From contig JBCCTJ010000037.1 of assembly GCA_039198585.1 (NCBI GenBank), forward strand, positions 1 to 7,690: a stretch of DNA of 7,690 bases, written 5' to 3'. This stretch comes from JBCCTJ01 sp039198585. Lineage in GTDB: Bacteria; Bacteroidota; Bacteroidia; Cytophagales; Amoebophilaceae. Position 1 is the stretch's first letter. Each line of letters begins with the position of its first letter. Both the position numbers and the translations under genes were made by a program. A model generated the notes under the pieces. It had not been told where the DNA came from. It worked only from the letters and a program-made list of their open reading frames with translations, and did not search any database. Below, in pieces: positions 1 through 6,337 of this stretch.

Positions 1-24
1 AAATATATTTTTATTTTAGTTAAA

Positions 25-57
25 AACTTATATATTTAGGAGAAATATTTATAAGTT
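25..57. repeat. Inverted repeat (hairpin) in the leader of the symporter fusion gene
   Basis: Seen directly: the arm at 25-37 (AACTTATA then TATTT) pairs with 43-57 (AAATA, two extra bases, then TATAAGTT). This gives eight and five paired bases, a two-base bulge and a five-base loop, AGGAG. The hairpin ends 15 bases before the ATG at 73. The loop is the best Shine-Dalgarno-like string in the leader, but at about 30 bases from the start it is too far away to serve that start. It could be an operator, an RNA element, or the end of an upstream gene outside the window. It lacks a following T-run, so a standard intrinsic terminator is unlikely. Confidence 0.45.
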
Positions 58-72
58 ATTTATTAGGTCAAC

Positions 73-3000
73 ATGAATAGTATAGCAGTTAATCAAGTTT
101 TTTTATTTGTCTTCATATTAGTCAATTTGTTTATTGGAGCTTGGGCCGGAAGAAAAGTAAATACAATAACAGATTATGTACTTGGCAATCGCTCTTTAGG
201 GATAGGAACACTGACTATTACTTTGATTGCTACATTTATAGAAATCACCTATATATTGTCTATTTATCGTAGCTATTCGCTTGGTTTTATCAATTTCGTA
301 TTTGCTACTATTAGAACTACTATCCCTGCTGTCCTATTAGGACGTTATGTTTTACCCAACTTAGTTCACTTTAGAGACTGCTATACCATGGGAGATATTA
401 TGGAGAAAGTCTATGGTAGCTATGCTCGCTTATGGACAGGTATTATTACTACATTGTTTTCTATTTTTGTTATTGCTGGCCAGCTACTTGGAATGGCTTA
501 TTTGTCCACTTTTTTTGGACTTTCTGAACCACTAGCTATTGTTTTGACAGGAAGCGCTATTGTTTTTTATACATTTACAGGAGGCATTCGTTCTGTTGCT
601 TGTACTGACGTGCTTCAGTTTATAGTTGTCATTGTAGGAATTGTAACTATTGTTAGCCTAGGTTTAGCAGCGATTAATGTAGCTAATATACCAGCCTTGT
701 TTCATAAAGTTATTAAGGAATTTCCCCAAAATATGCAGCTTCTGAGGCACCCTTTTTTAGTGTGGCAAATACATAGTAGTATCCTTTATGGCTTTTTCCC
801 TACCATATTCTTCGCCCCCCCTATTATACAGCGAGTGTTAATGACAAAAAGTAAAAAAGAAGTTAACTCAATGTTTGTTAATCTTAGTGTTTTTTACACT
901 CTTTTTCGACTTAGTATTCTGATATTAGGGTTTATTTTATTAATAGCGGCTAATCAAAAAAATATTTATATTGACTTGCACAATAGCCTTACTTACATAT
1001 GTCAAAATATAGTCCAAAATATTTATTTAAGAGCTTTTTGCTTGATTGGCTTAGTGGCTATTTTAATGTCAACAGCAGATTCTTATTTGAATACACTGAT
1101 TATTCTTATTGACCAAGATATTCTCTATTTCTTCAGAAAAAAGCAATCAATGATCCTGCATTCTGTGACTAAAATAAGAAGAATTGCACTCATTGTAGGT
1201 GTATGCTCCATTATACTAAGTATCGCTTTTTTAAAGCTTAGAGTCATCAATGTACTTCCTCTTTCTATTATTATTTTATCCTCCATTACCCTTCCCTTTT
1301 TAGCTGCTATGATCGGTATGAAGGGAAGTTCTCATATTTTTCATATGACTTTCTTCACTTTTATTACTGTCTTTGGTTTTTTACTATTTTTTACTAGCTG
1401 GTTCGACGCTAAACTTTTACCTGAATCGGTAGCTATACCCATTGAAGAAATTAACTTTGCTTCTAGCTATCCTGCATGCTTATGGGCTATTGCAGCTAGT
1501 ACTATTATTTTTCTCTTATTACACTATCGAGAAAATAAAGGCTTTGTATTTTTAAAGAAAACTAAAATCTCCCTAGGTAGCTCTTTTTGTTCCTCTCCAA
1601 TAGTTTGGTATCATATGTTTAGTAAACCTATGAACTGGATTGAAAAAAAAATACAAAGTTATGGGGGACAACCTCTTTTGCTAGGTTTTTTTATCTCATT
1701 TTTTAATATGTTACCTTGTTTAATGACACATACAAATCCCCATGTCCACCTTACCTTAGTAATATTAAAAATAATAGGTATTGTACTATGTACAGGCCTT
1801 TTACTACAAAAACAATGGCCACAATCCTTAAAAAAATACTACAACCTTTTTTACTATATTACTCTCTTTTATTGCTTGCCTTTTTTTAATGCTTTTTTAT
1901 TACTTCAAGATATTAACAGCTCTCTTTTGGGTCTAATATTTATTTTGCATCTAATCTTACTTACCATTCTGGTAGACTGGGAAAGCTTTGTTATGTTGGC
2001 TATTACAGGGATCTTACTGGCTGTAAGTCTCTATATTTTGATCAATGGAACTGCGTTTCCTGCATTCTCATTTGAAGCCATGTGGAATATTATCTTTGGG
2101 ACTATTTTTACTCTTTTTGTAGGTCTTTTATTTGCACGAAGGAAACAATACCTCTATCAGGTGCAGCAACAAAAGCAGGGTTACTTAGTAAAAGAGCATG
2201 AAGAAACTCAGAAAATACTTGTACAAGCTAGTCAATTACATTATAAAGTAGCCAAAGGGTTACAAGGAGAAGAGATAGATATTACTAAAAAAATAGAGAA
2301 TATCGCTGATTTCCTTAATAAAAAGGGGCAAGAAAATGCTGATATTCGGGTAGCTGCTAAAGAAATAAGTGTTGTTAAAAATTATCTTAATGAACTTATT
2401 TATCATTATAAAGATCATATGCATCTTACTGTACAAAAAATATCTCTTAATGCACTAATAGGTGGATTATATCAAGTTGCTCCAGCAGCTGATATTGAAC
2501 TTGATAATATTATTGTGCAGCTTAAAACTAAACAAAAGAGTATACAATGTGATCCAGAAAAAGTAAAACAAACTCTTTTAAATGCTTTGAAGTCAGTCCA
2601 AAAAAATAACCTGTCTAAGTCTTTTATTTACTTAACTATTACCGACGTGGAGCTAGGGTACCAAATCAGTGGACTGAAAAATTATATGAGAAAAATAGAA
2701 GCGATCAGGTTTGTGATTACTACTGAGGAAAATCAAAAGTTCCCTGATCTACTATATATTGGGGACCTAGAAACTGCTGAAAATATACCCTTTACTACGT
2801 CTACTGATCTACCAAGACTACAGAACAAAAGAATCATAGAAGCTCATTATGGCTTTATAGAAGATGCACTAGTTATGGGTATTAATACGCTACTCTTCGT
2901 GCTGCCTGTAAAAGTTCGAGCGATAAGACCTACGAGCATGGACAAAAAGAAAATACCTAGACGCTTGGTTATTAGTCACCCCAACGCTAGTGTAGTAGAG

Positions 3001-3600
3001 AAGAGGTTGTATAAATCGATACGACTAAAATGTCCCAATATTAATCTAAATAAAGTACAGAAAGCTATTTTAGTAGCAAAGAATTACCATGCTATTCAAA
3101 AACGTAAATCGGGAGAGCCATTCTATTTTCATCCGCTGGCTGTTGCTGAAATCCTCCTCAACTTTATACAAGAAGAAGAAGTGATTGTAGCCGCTATTTT
3201 GCATGATGTTGTCGAAGATACAGCCATGGGATCTAGTAAACTGGAACTTATGTTTGGCTCTGTAGTCTCTCAACTTGTACATGGTGTAACTAAACTAACA
3301 AAAGGAAGACGTCAAGCAAGATTAAGTAATGAAGACAGCATTCTACAATTAATTAGAGAGGAAGATCAGCGTGTTCTTAAAATCAAGCTAGCTGACCGTC
3401 TCCATAATATGCGTACTATTCATGGTCATCCCGATTATTATAAGAGAGTACGCATTGCAGAAGAAACACTCCAGTTCTTTGTTCCCATGGCTCAAAAGAT
3501 TGGCCTTCTCCATATAGAAGAAGAATTAAAAAGTTTGGTATTTGATATATTGCATTATCAAGACAATTCACAATCGCATTATGAATCTTTGGGCCTCTAG
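73..3600 (+). CDS. Na+/solute symporter - pseudo-histidine kinase - RelA/SpoT-type HD hydrolase fusion
   Basis: Seen: 1175 residues in one open frame. Residues 1 to about 490 are an SSS-family (PutP-like) symporter, with YxxxGNRSLG near the first helices, TGGIRSVACTDVLQ at 169-182, and MSTADS at 332-337, whose S333 and T334 match the Na+-site Ser-Thr of PutP. About six more membrane helices lie at 535-690, followed by a Gln/Lys/Glu-rich coiled coil (691-730). Residues 720-950 follow a sensor-kinase plan, but the expected phospho-acceptor motif is not evident. The N-box (831-845) has Ser841 where the Mg-binding Asn belongs, the G1 box (881-891) has lost its Asp and glycines, and the G2 box (908-917) lacks glycines. 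Residues about 990-1160 are an RSH HD domain with H1020, H1044-D1045, E1048-D1049 and KLADRLHNMRT (1105-1115). The protein stops where a SpoT synthetase domain would begin. Inferred role: membrane-bound (p)ppGpp hydrolase controlled by a transporter-like sensor. The start is ATG 73, with only a weak AGG at 65-67. Domain calls are firm; linked function is inferred. Confidence 0.88.
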   Translation: MNSIAVNQVFLFVFILVNLFIGAWAGRKVNTITDYVLGNRSLGIGTLTITLIATFIEITYILSIYRSYSLGFINFVFATIRTTIPAVLLGRYVLPNLVHFRDCYTMGDIMEKVYGSYARLWTGIITTLFSIFVIAGQLLGMAYLSTFFGLSEPLAIVLTGSAIVFYTFTGGIRSVACTDVLQFIVVIVGIVTIVSLGLAAINVANIPALFHKVIKEFPQNMQLLRHPFLVWQIHSSILYGFFPTIFFAPPIIQRVLMTKSKKEVNSMFVNLSVFYTLFRLSILILGFILLIAANQKNIYIDLHNSLTYICQNIVQNIYLRAFCLIGLVAILMSTADSYLNTLIILIDQDILYFFRKKQSMILHSVTKIRRIALIVGVCSIILSIAFLKLRVINVLPLSIIILSSITLPFLAAMIGMKGSSHIFHMTFFTFITVFGFLLFFTSWFDAKLLPESVAIPIEEINFASSYPACLWAIAASTIIFLLLHYRENKGFVFLKKTKISLGSSFCSSPIVWYHMFSKPMNWIEKKIQSYGGQPLLLGFFISFFNMLPCLMTHTNPHVHLTLVILKIIGIVLCTGLLLQKQWPQSLKKYYNLFYYITLFYCLPFFNAFLLLQDINSSLLGLIFILHLILLTILVDWESFVMLAITGILLAVSLYILINGTAFPAFSFEAMWNIIFGTIFTLFVGLLFARRKQYLYQVQQQKQGYLVKEHEETQKILVQASQLHYKVAKGLQGEEIDITKKIENIADFLNKKGQENADIRVAAKEISVVKNYLNELIYHYKDHMHLTVQKISLNALIGGLYQVAPAADIELDNIIVQLKTKQKSIQCDPEKVKQTLLNALKSVQKNNLSKSFIYLTITDVELGYQISGLKNYMRKIEAIRFVITTEENQKFPDLLYIGDLETAENIPFTTSTDLPRLQNKRIIEAHYGFIEDALVMGINTLLFVLPVKVRAIRPTSMDKKKIPRRLVISHPNASVVEKRLYKSIRLKCPNINLNKVQKAILVAKNYHAIQKRKSGEPFYFHPLAVAEILLNFIQEEEVIVAAILHDVVEDTAMGSSKLELMFGSVVSQLVHGVTKLTKGRRQARLSNEDSILQLIREEDQRVLKIKLADRLHNMRTIHGHPDYYKRVRIAEETLQFFVPMAQKIGLLHIEEELKSLVFDILHYQDNSQSHYESLGL

Positions 3601-4008
3601 CTGAAATGTATTGACCATCGAGCTAAAGCCGTTTCTGCGTTGTGTACCCAGAATTTCTTCAAGCTTCAAAACTTGTGGAAATTGAGGATCATAATTCATT
3701 ATACTACGAGGTGTTGCCCCTGAAAATAGACGTACTAAGAGAGTGACTAGCCCCCTAGTAATATTCGCAGCGCTATCTGCTCTAAATACAACTTGTGGTG
3801 ATCTATAACTGGCAATGAGCCAAACTTTTGCTAAGCAGCCTGGGATAAGCGTAGCTTGCATTTTCTCCTCAGGCGAAAAAATAGTGATTTCGTTGCCTAT
3901 GTTCATAAGGTGGTGAATCACAAGAGATGGACAGTCTTGTATACAGCTGAACTCGCTGATAATACTCTTGTCTCTTGCTTCAATGCCTCTGATATACTGG
4001 GTAGACAT
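3568..4008 (-). CDS. sufE: SufE-like cysteine desulfuration protein (sulfur acceptor for SufS)
   Basis: Known of the family: SufE takes the persulfide sulfur from the cysteine desulfurase SufS and passes it to the SufBCD scaffold for cytoplasmic Fe-S cluster assembly. Seen: 146 residues, the usual length. The active-site Cys is C58 in IPGCLAKVWL, followed by VVFRADSAANITRGLVTLL (the family's adSdA.i..G...LL stretch), FSGATPRSI, and near the end LGTQRRNGFSSMV (family pattern Ls..R.NGl.aM). Odd: the usual GCQSxVWL is GCLAKVWL, so the conserved Gln and Ser after the Cys are replaced. The start codon lies 12 bases after the stop of the acetyltransferase gene, so the two are probably co-transcribed. 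Its last 33 bases overlap the 3' end of the opposing symporter fusion gene. No sufS, sufB, sufC or sufD is in the window. Family assignment is secure; whether it works as a normal SufE is likely but not shown. Confidence 0.88.
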   Translation of the reverse strand: MSTQYIRGIEARDKSIISEFSCIQDCPSLVIHHLMNIGNEITIFSPEEKMQATLIPGCLAKVWLIASYRSPQVVFRADSAANITRGLVTLLVRLFSGATPRSIMNYDPQFPQVLKLEEILGTQRRNGFSSMVNTFQLEAQRFIMRL

Positions 4009-4020
4009 CCTTATTAGCTA

Positions 4021-4824
4021 TTACGCTTTATTCGTATTCCAGTGAGCTCTTTCCCATTCTATGCAAGATAGAGTATATATTTCCATGTTTTCTGGACTTT
4101 GCTCACCGTAGCCATAAGGCCATCTTTCGTGAGTTCTACTGGCTTTCCTCATTTTGAGTTTTTTAGCAACATTGATACTTGCTTGATTAGCCTTGTCTAC
4201 TGTGATTACCACTCTACCTGCTCGCCCATTTGCTACCAACCAGTCAATAAAAGCATGGGCAGCTACTGTACCAATGCCAGCCGCTTTTGTATAAACCGGG
4301 TTTCCTACCCAATAAACGATGTCAACACTATTTTCCTGATTACTAAATGCTTGGGGGCTATGATAGCCTATATATCCCACCATAATGGCTGAGTATTCTT
4401 GATTTTTTTTGTAAAAAATACCCAGCGACATACGCTCTTTTTGTTGATTATCTATACTAATCATCAGTCTAGCATCTTCCTCTGATCCTCCATAGTTATC
4501 AACAAAAGTATCCATATACTGTATAAGAAATTGCCTACTATTCTTAACTAGCGTATACATTTCATGAGCATCACTTGTTCTAATAGGACGAAGAATAATG
4601 TAGTCTTCTACTTGCTTACCGCTACTTACTTCAGTTGTTGTGCGTTTAATTCGAATATACTTCTCCGCTGTGATACTGTAGCTAACATGTACGCTTATGG
4701 TATGATTTTTATCATGATAGTCATAATTAATTAGGATACTTTCTTCTGATGCGTAGCTTAGTGAGATCACTAAAGCAACCAGTAAGAGAATGTTAATAAT
4801 TCGGAAATTATAATTTCTACTCAT
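4021..4824 (-). CDS. GNAT-family N-acetyltransferase (RimJ/RimL-like) with N-terminal signal peptide
   Basis: Seen: 267 residues. Residues 1-25 form a signal peptide: R3, N4 and R8 precede a hydrophobic run, IINILLLVALVISLSYA, with a probable cut after A25. Residues 26-73 are a charged linker that I do not recognise. Residues 74 to about 255 match the Acetyltransf_3 layout: YIILRPIRTSDAHEM at the first strand, VGYIGYH at 149-155, DIVYWVGNPVYTKAAGIGT at 168-186 with the CoA pyrophosphate loop K180-A-A-G183-I-G185, and VDKANQAS at 209-216 with the family's Asn..Ser pair. Known: such enzymes move acetyl from acetyl-CoA to amino groups of proteins or small molecules. The substrate cannot be told from sequence. 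A GNAT with an export signal is unusual because the periplasm lacks acetyl-CoA; secretion into a host cell is one explanation (inference). It is the first gene of an apparent operon with sufE. No Shine-Dalgarno site precedes the ATG, which is common in Bacteroidetes. A shorter, cytoplasmic start is not excluded. Confidence 0.85.
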   Translation of the reverse strand: MSRNYNFRIINILLLVALVISLSYASEESILINYDYHDKNHTISVHVSYSITAEKYIRIKRTTTEVSSGKQVEDYIILRPIRTSDAHEMYTLVKNSRQFLIQYMDTFVDNYGGSEEDARLMISIDNQQKERMSLGIFYKKNQEYSAIMVGYIGYHSPQAFSNQENSVDIVYWVGNPVYTKAAGIGTVAAHAFIDWLVANGRAGRVVITVDKANQASINVAKKLKMRKASRTHERWPYGYGEQSPENMEIYTLSCIEWERAHWNTNKA

Positions 4825-4870
4825 AAACTATTTTAGGAGGACAAGTTATTAATTTTTTTCTAAAAATTGA

Positions 4871-5408
4871 TCAGCTTATTTGCTCTCTTTGTTCATCGAC
4901 GACTACCTGTATTAGAATAAAAAGCTTTTCCCTGCTCTCGAATAGCTTCTTTTCTTGGTTTGAGACTGTTTTTTTGCCAATATACTTGGTACTTGTTTGC
5001 CAAGTAGAAGCATGCTTGCTATTTACGAGAAAGCTTCTTTTTCTTCTAAGCAATCAATGGCATATCCTGCTTTGTAGCATCCAAAACATTTGTAGAATAT
5101 TTTTTCGGATTGCACTGCGAAAGAGTATACAGCAATGCTTGCATAGAATAGCTAGAGCCGCCTATCATCGACAAGAATAATTTTTCGTCTTTTTTTGCTA
5201 GCTTGCTTAAGCCTCCTTTCCCTTCATGCTTAAGCACTAGCTCAGCTAGTGCTGCATCTCCATGTTTTAGAATCGTTTTGTCCTTTTCTCTGTTTAGGTC
5301 TACTAAAAATTAGACCGACATCATCAGCTATCCTAGTTCTTTGTCCTCAAAAGCTTCTAGTATGCTTTTTTTGGCTACCTTGTATTTGTTTCTGCCCTTT
5401 ATATAGCA
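4871..5408 (-). pseudogene. Decayed protein-coding gene, possibly ankyrin-like repeat protein
   Basis: Seen: reading the minus strand from 5408 downward, one frame gives protein-like text (KSILEAFEDKELG, then FLVDLNREKDKTILKHGDAA, later LLYTLSQCNPKKYSTNVLDA). It is broken by in-frame stops at 5328-5330 and 5310-5312 and ends at 5046-5048. The neighbouring frame carries on through that last stop as CLEEKEAFS, a further stop, then IASMLLLGKQVPSILAKK. A run of seven A's then leads into a third frame (KTVSNQEKKLFESREKLF) that closes at 4871. At least two frameshifts and three stops are needed to join these pieces, so this is a dead gene. The spacing of NVLDATKQDMPLIACLEEKEAF followed by a stretch with LLLG recalls an ankyrin repeat (D...TPL..A), but the match is weak. 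No start is assigned because the 5' part is cut off next to the intron remnant. Its end lies 47 bases upstream of the acetyltransferase start. Confidence 0.5.
5234..5252. repeat. Perfect palindrome inside the pseudogene
   Basis: Seen: GCACTAGCT at 5234-5242 and its exact complement AGCTAGTGC at 5244-5252, separated by one base. An eight-base palindrome, GCTTAAGC, occurs twice nearby, at 5205-5212 and 5228-5235. All lie within the decayed reading frame, where the bases read as Ala-Leu-Ala-Glu-Leu-Val-Leu, so chance within coding sequence is a fair explanation. No T-run follows on either strand, so it is not a terminator. Confidence 0.4.
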
Positions 5409-5417
5409 CTAGATTAA

Positions 5418-5491
5418 GTCGAGTAGGCAAGCGGAATTTCCGCTCAAACCTCTCACAAAACCGTACGTCAAAATATTTCCTACATTAGCTC
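5418..5491 (-). mobile_element. Remnant 3' end of a group II intron (domains V and VI)
   Basis: Seen on the minus strand: GAGC at 5491-5488, a GGAAA tetraloop-like stretch, and GTACGGTTTTG ending at 5456. This is the order of a bacterial group II intron domain V (GAGCCGTA, loop, CGTACGGTTC), but with decayed pairing in the 5' arm. Immediately after comes TGAGAGG, a hairpin of AGCGGAA against TTCCGCT, and GCCTACTCGAC at 5428-5418, which fits domain VI and a 3' splice site. The unpaired A at 5424 is the seventh base from the end AC, the distance expected for the branch point. Known: such introns move with an intron-encoded reverse transcriptase. No reverse transcriptase reading frame is recognisable upstream (5492-5738), so this is an inactive fragment. 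The sequence after it would be the 3' exon, the decayed gene. Confidence 0.6.
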
Positions 5492-5738
5492 CTACTGATC
5501 ATTTTTCTTATCAGTTGATTGATAGTATTGCTTGGTTATCTATGGGATTTTGTGCCTATGGGGTGAAACTGCGAAGATTTGGTTTCTAGGATTGCATATT
5601 TTTTCACATGCATAGCTTTTTCTTGCTGCTAATGACTTATCAACTCTATAGGTTTGCTTTCCATCTTGTGTTGTATACAGCATCAATATCATGAAAATGA
5701 ATAGGAGGGTATCAATTTTTTTTCATAGATATTGACTG
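5492..5738. other. Unassigned non-coding stretch between intron remnant and phosphoesterase gene
   Basis: I see no gene, RNA gene or known element here. The minus strand has one open stretch of about 45 codons ending at the stop 5540-5542 (containing YTTQDGKQTYRVDKS), which I do not recognise and which has no convincing start. An inverted repeat, ACTGAT at 5494-5499 with ATCAGT at 5510-5515, lies just beside the domain V-like sequence and may be part of intron domain IV. The stretch could be eroded intron interior, since its position relative to the 3' end would fit, but nothing in it reads as a reverse transcriptase or maturase. Confidence 0.5.
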
Positions 5739-6230
5739 TCATCCGCTAGGTAATTCGATGGCTTCCATGTGAGTCAGCTTTCCATGCGCTAAGTTAAATC
5801 TCAGCAATGTCCTTACTTGATGAACGCCCTCTTTTCCTGCTGCTCCTGGGTTAAAGTACAAAGTTCCCCACTGATCTCTTTTGACACACAAAATATGACT
5901 ATGCCCACCTACTAAAATAGTAGGCTTGTATTTCCTCATACCCGCTAATATATGAGGATTGTAGGCATTAGGCCTCCCTGTGATATGAGTGAGCCAGATC
6001 GTACTGCCTTCACATGTAAAATGTTGTTCAAAAGGATAGTTGGCTCTGATGATTTTCCCATCAATATTTCCATATACAGCGCGGAGGGGCTTAAAATTTT
6101 CTAATTTTTCGCAAATAACAAGAGAGCCTATATCACCAGCATGCCATATCTCATCGCATTCACGGAAATAATGAAAAATTGCTGGATCTAAATAACCATG
6201 CGTATCAGATAAAATTCCTATGCGTTTCAT
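5739..6230 (-). CDS. YfcE/MJ0936-type metallophosphoesterase
   Basis: Known of the family: a two-metal (often Mn or Ni) calcineurin-like phosphodiesterase, cytoplasmic, active on model phosphodiesters; the natural substrate is generally unknown. Seen: 163 residues, a normal length, with every metal-site motif present: GILSDTHG (D9, H11), WHAGDIGS (D33), YGNIDG (N56), LTHITG (H82) and GGHSHIL (H110, H112), then FNPGAAG. The C-terminal TLLRFNLAHGKLTHMEAIEL strand pair is typical, and the run CDEIWHAGDIG with PLRAVYGNID is especially like Bacteroidetes members. The frame extends four codons further to a TTG at 6240-6242, but I choose ATG 6228-6230 because the family starts MKxIGxxSDTHG. Minor oddity: the family's THIGG is THITG. 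It stands alone, transcribed away from the secreted-protein gene at 6338. It looks fully functional. Confidence 0.92.
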   Translation of the reverse strand: MKRIGILSDTHGYLDPAIFHYFRECDEIWHAGDIGSLVICEKLENFKPLRAVYGNIDGKIIRANYPFEQHFTCEGSTIWLTHITGRPNAYNPHILAGMRKYKPTILVGGHSHILCVKRDQWGTLYFNPGAAGKEGVHQVRTLLRFNLAHGKLTHMEAIELPSG

Positions 6231-6249
6231 AACGATCAGCAAAGTAGTA

Positions 6250-6278
6250 AGTTTAGCCTAGAAAAAAAGGATAGTCAA
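6250..6278 (-). promoter_or_regulatory. Candidate promoter for the metallophosphoesterase gene
   Basis: On the minus strand, TTGACT (6278-6273) is followed after 17 bases by TAAACT (6255-6250). The -35 matches the general sigma-70 consensus at five of six positions and the -10 at four of six. Transcription would begin close to 6243, leaving a leader of about a dozen bases before the ATG at 6230. Housekeeping promoters in Bacteroidetes usually follow a different pattern (TTTG, then TAnnTTTG), so this is tentative. Confidence 0.3.
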
Positions 6279-6283
6279 CGATA

Positions 6284-6315
6284 TTTGGTAAAACCTAAAT
6301 AAAAAATTACTTTAA
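6284..6315 (+). promoter_or_regulatory. Candidate promoter for the secreted-protein gene
   Basis: TTTG at 6284-6287 and TACTTTAA at 6308-6315 are separated by 20 bases. This approximates the Bacteroidetes -33/-7 pair (TTTG and TAnnTTTG), with the last two -7 positions off. It would give a leader of about 15 bases before the ATG at 6338. AT-rich sequence makes chance matches easy, so this is only a candidate. Confidence 0.25.
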
Positions 6316-6337
6316 TACCACTCAAGCTTTCTCAAAT

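Noticed and set aside
3070..3282. Minus-strand ORF of 70 codons
   Set aside because: It lies wholly antisense to the conserved RSH HD domain and shows no protein-family signal; it is a shadow of that gene.
4099..4392. Plus-strand ORF of 97 codons
   Set aside because: It is antisense to the conserved GNAT core and has no recognisable domain; it is a shadow.
4974..5180. Plus-strand ORF of 68 codons
   Set aside because: It is antisense to the decayed gene, has no domain signal, and is best explained as a shadow.
5249..5488. Plus-strand ORF of 79 codons, hydrophobic and Cys-rich at the start
   Set aside because: It runs across both the pseudogene and the intron remnant on the opposite strand. 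Its hydrophobic look comes from reading Lys/Glu-rich coding sequence backwards.
4825..5738. CRISPR array, tRNA or riboswitch in the gene-poor region
   Set aside because: No regularly spaced direct repeats, no tRNA-like cloverleaf with a TTCGA-type loop, and no recognisable riboswitch core were seen.
6240..6242. TTG as the start of the phosphoesterase
   Set aside because: The family begins at the MKRIGILSDTHG position, four codons downstream, so ATG 6228-6230 is preferred.
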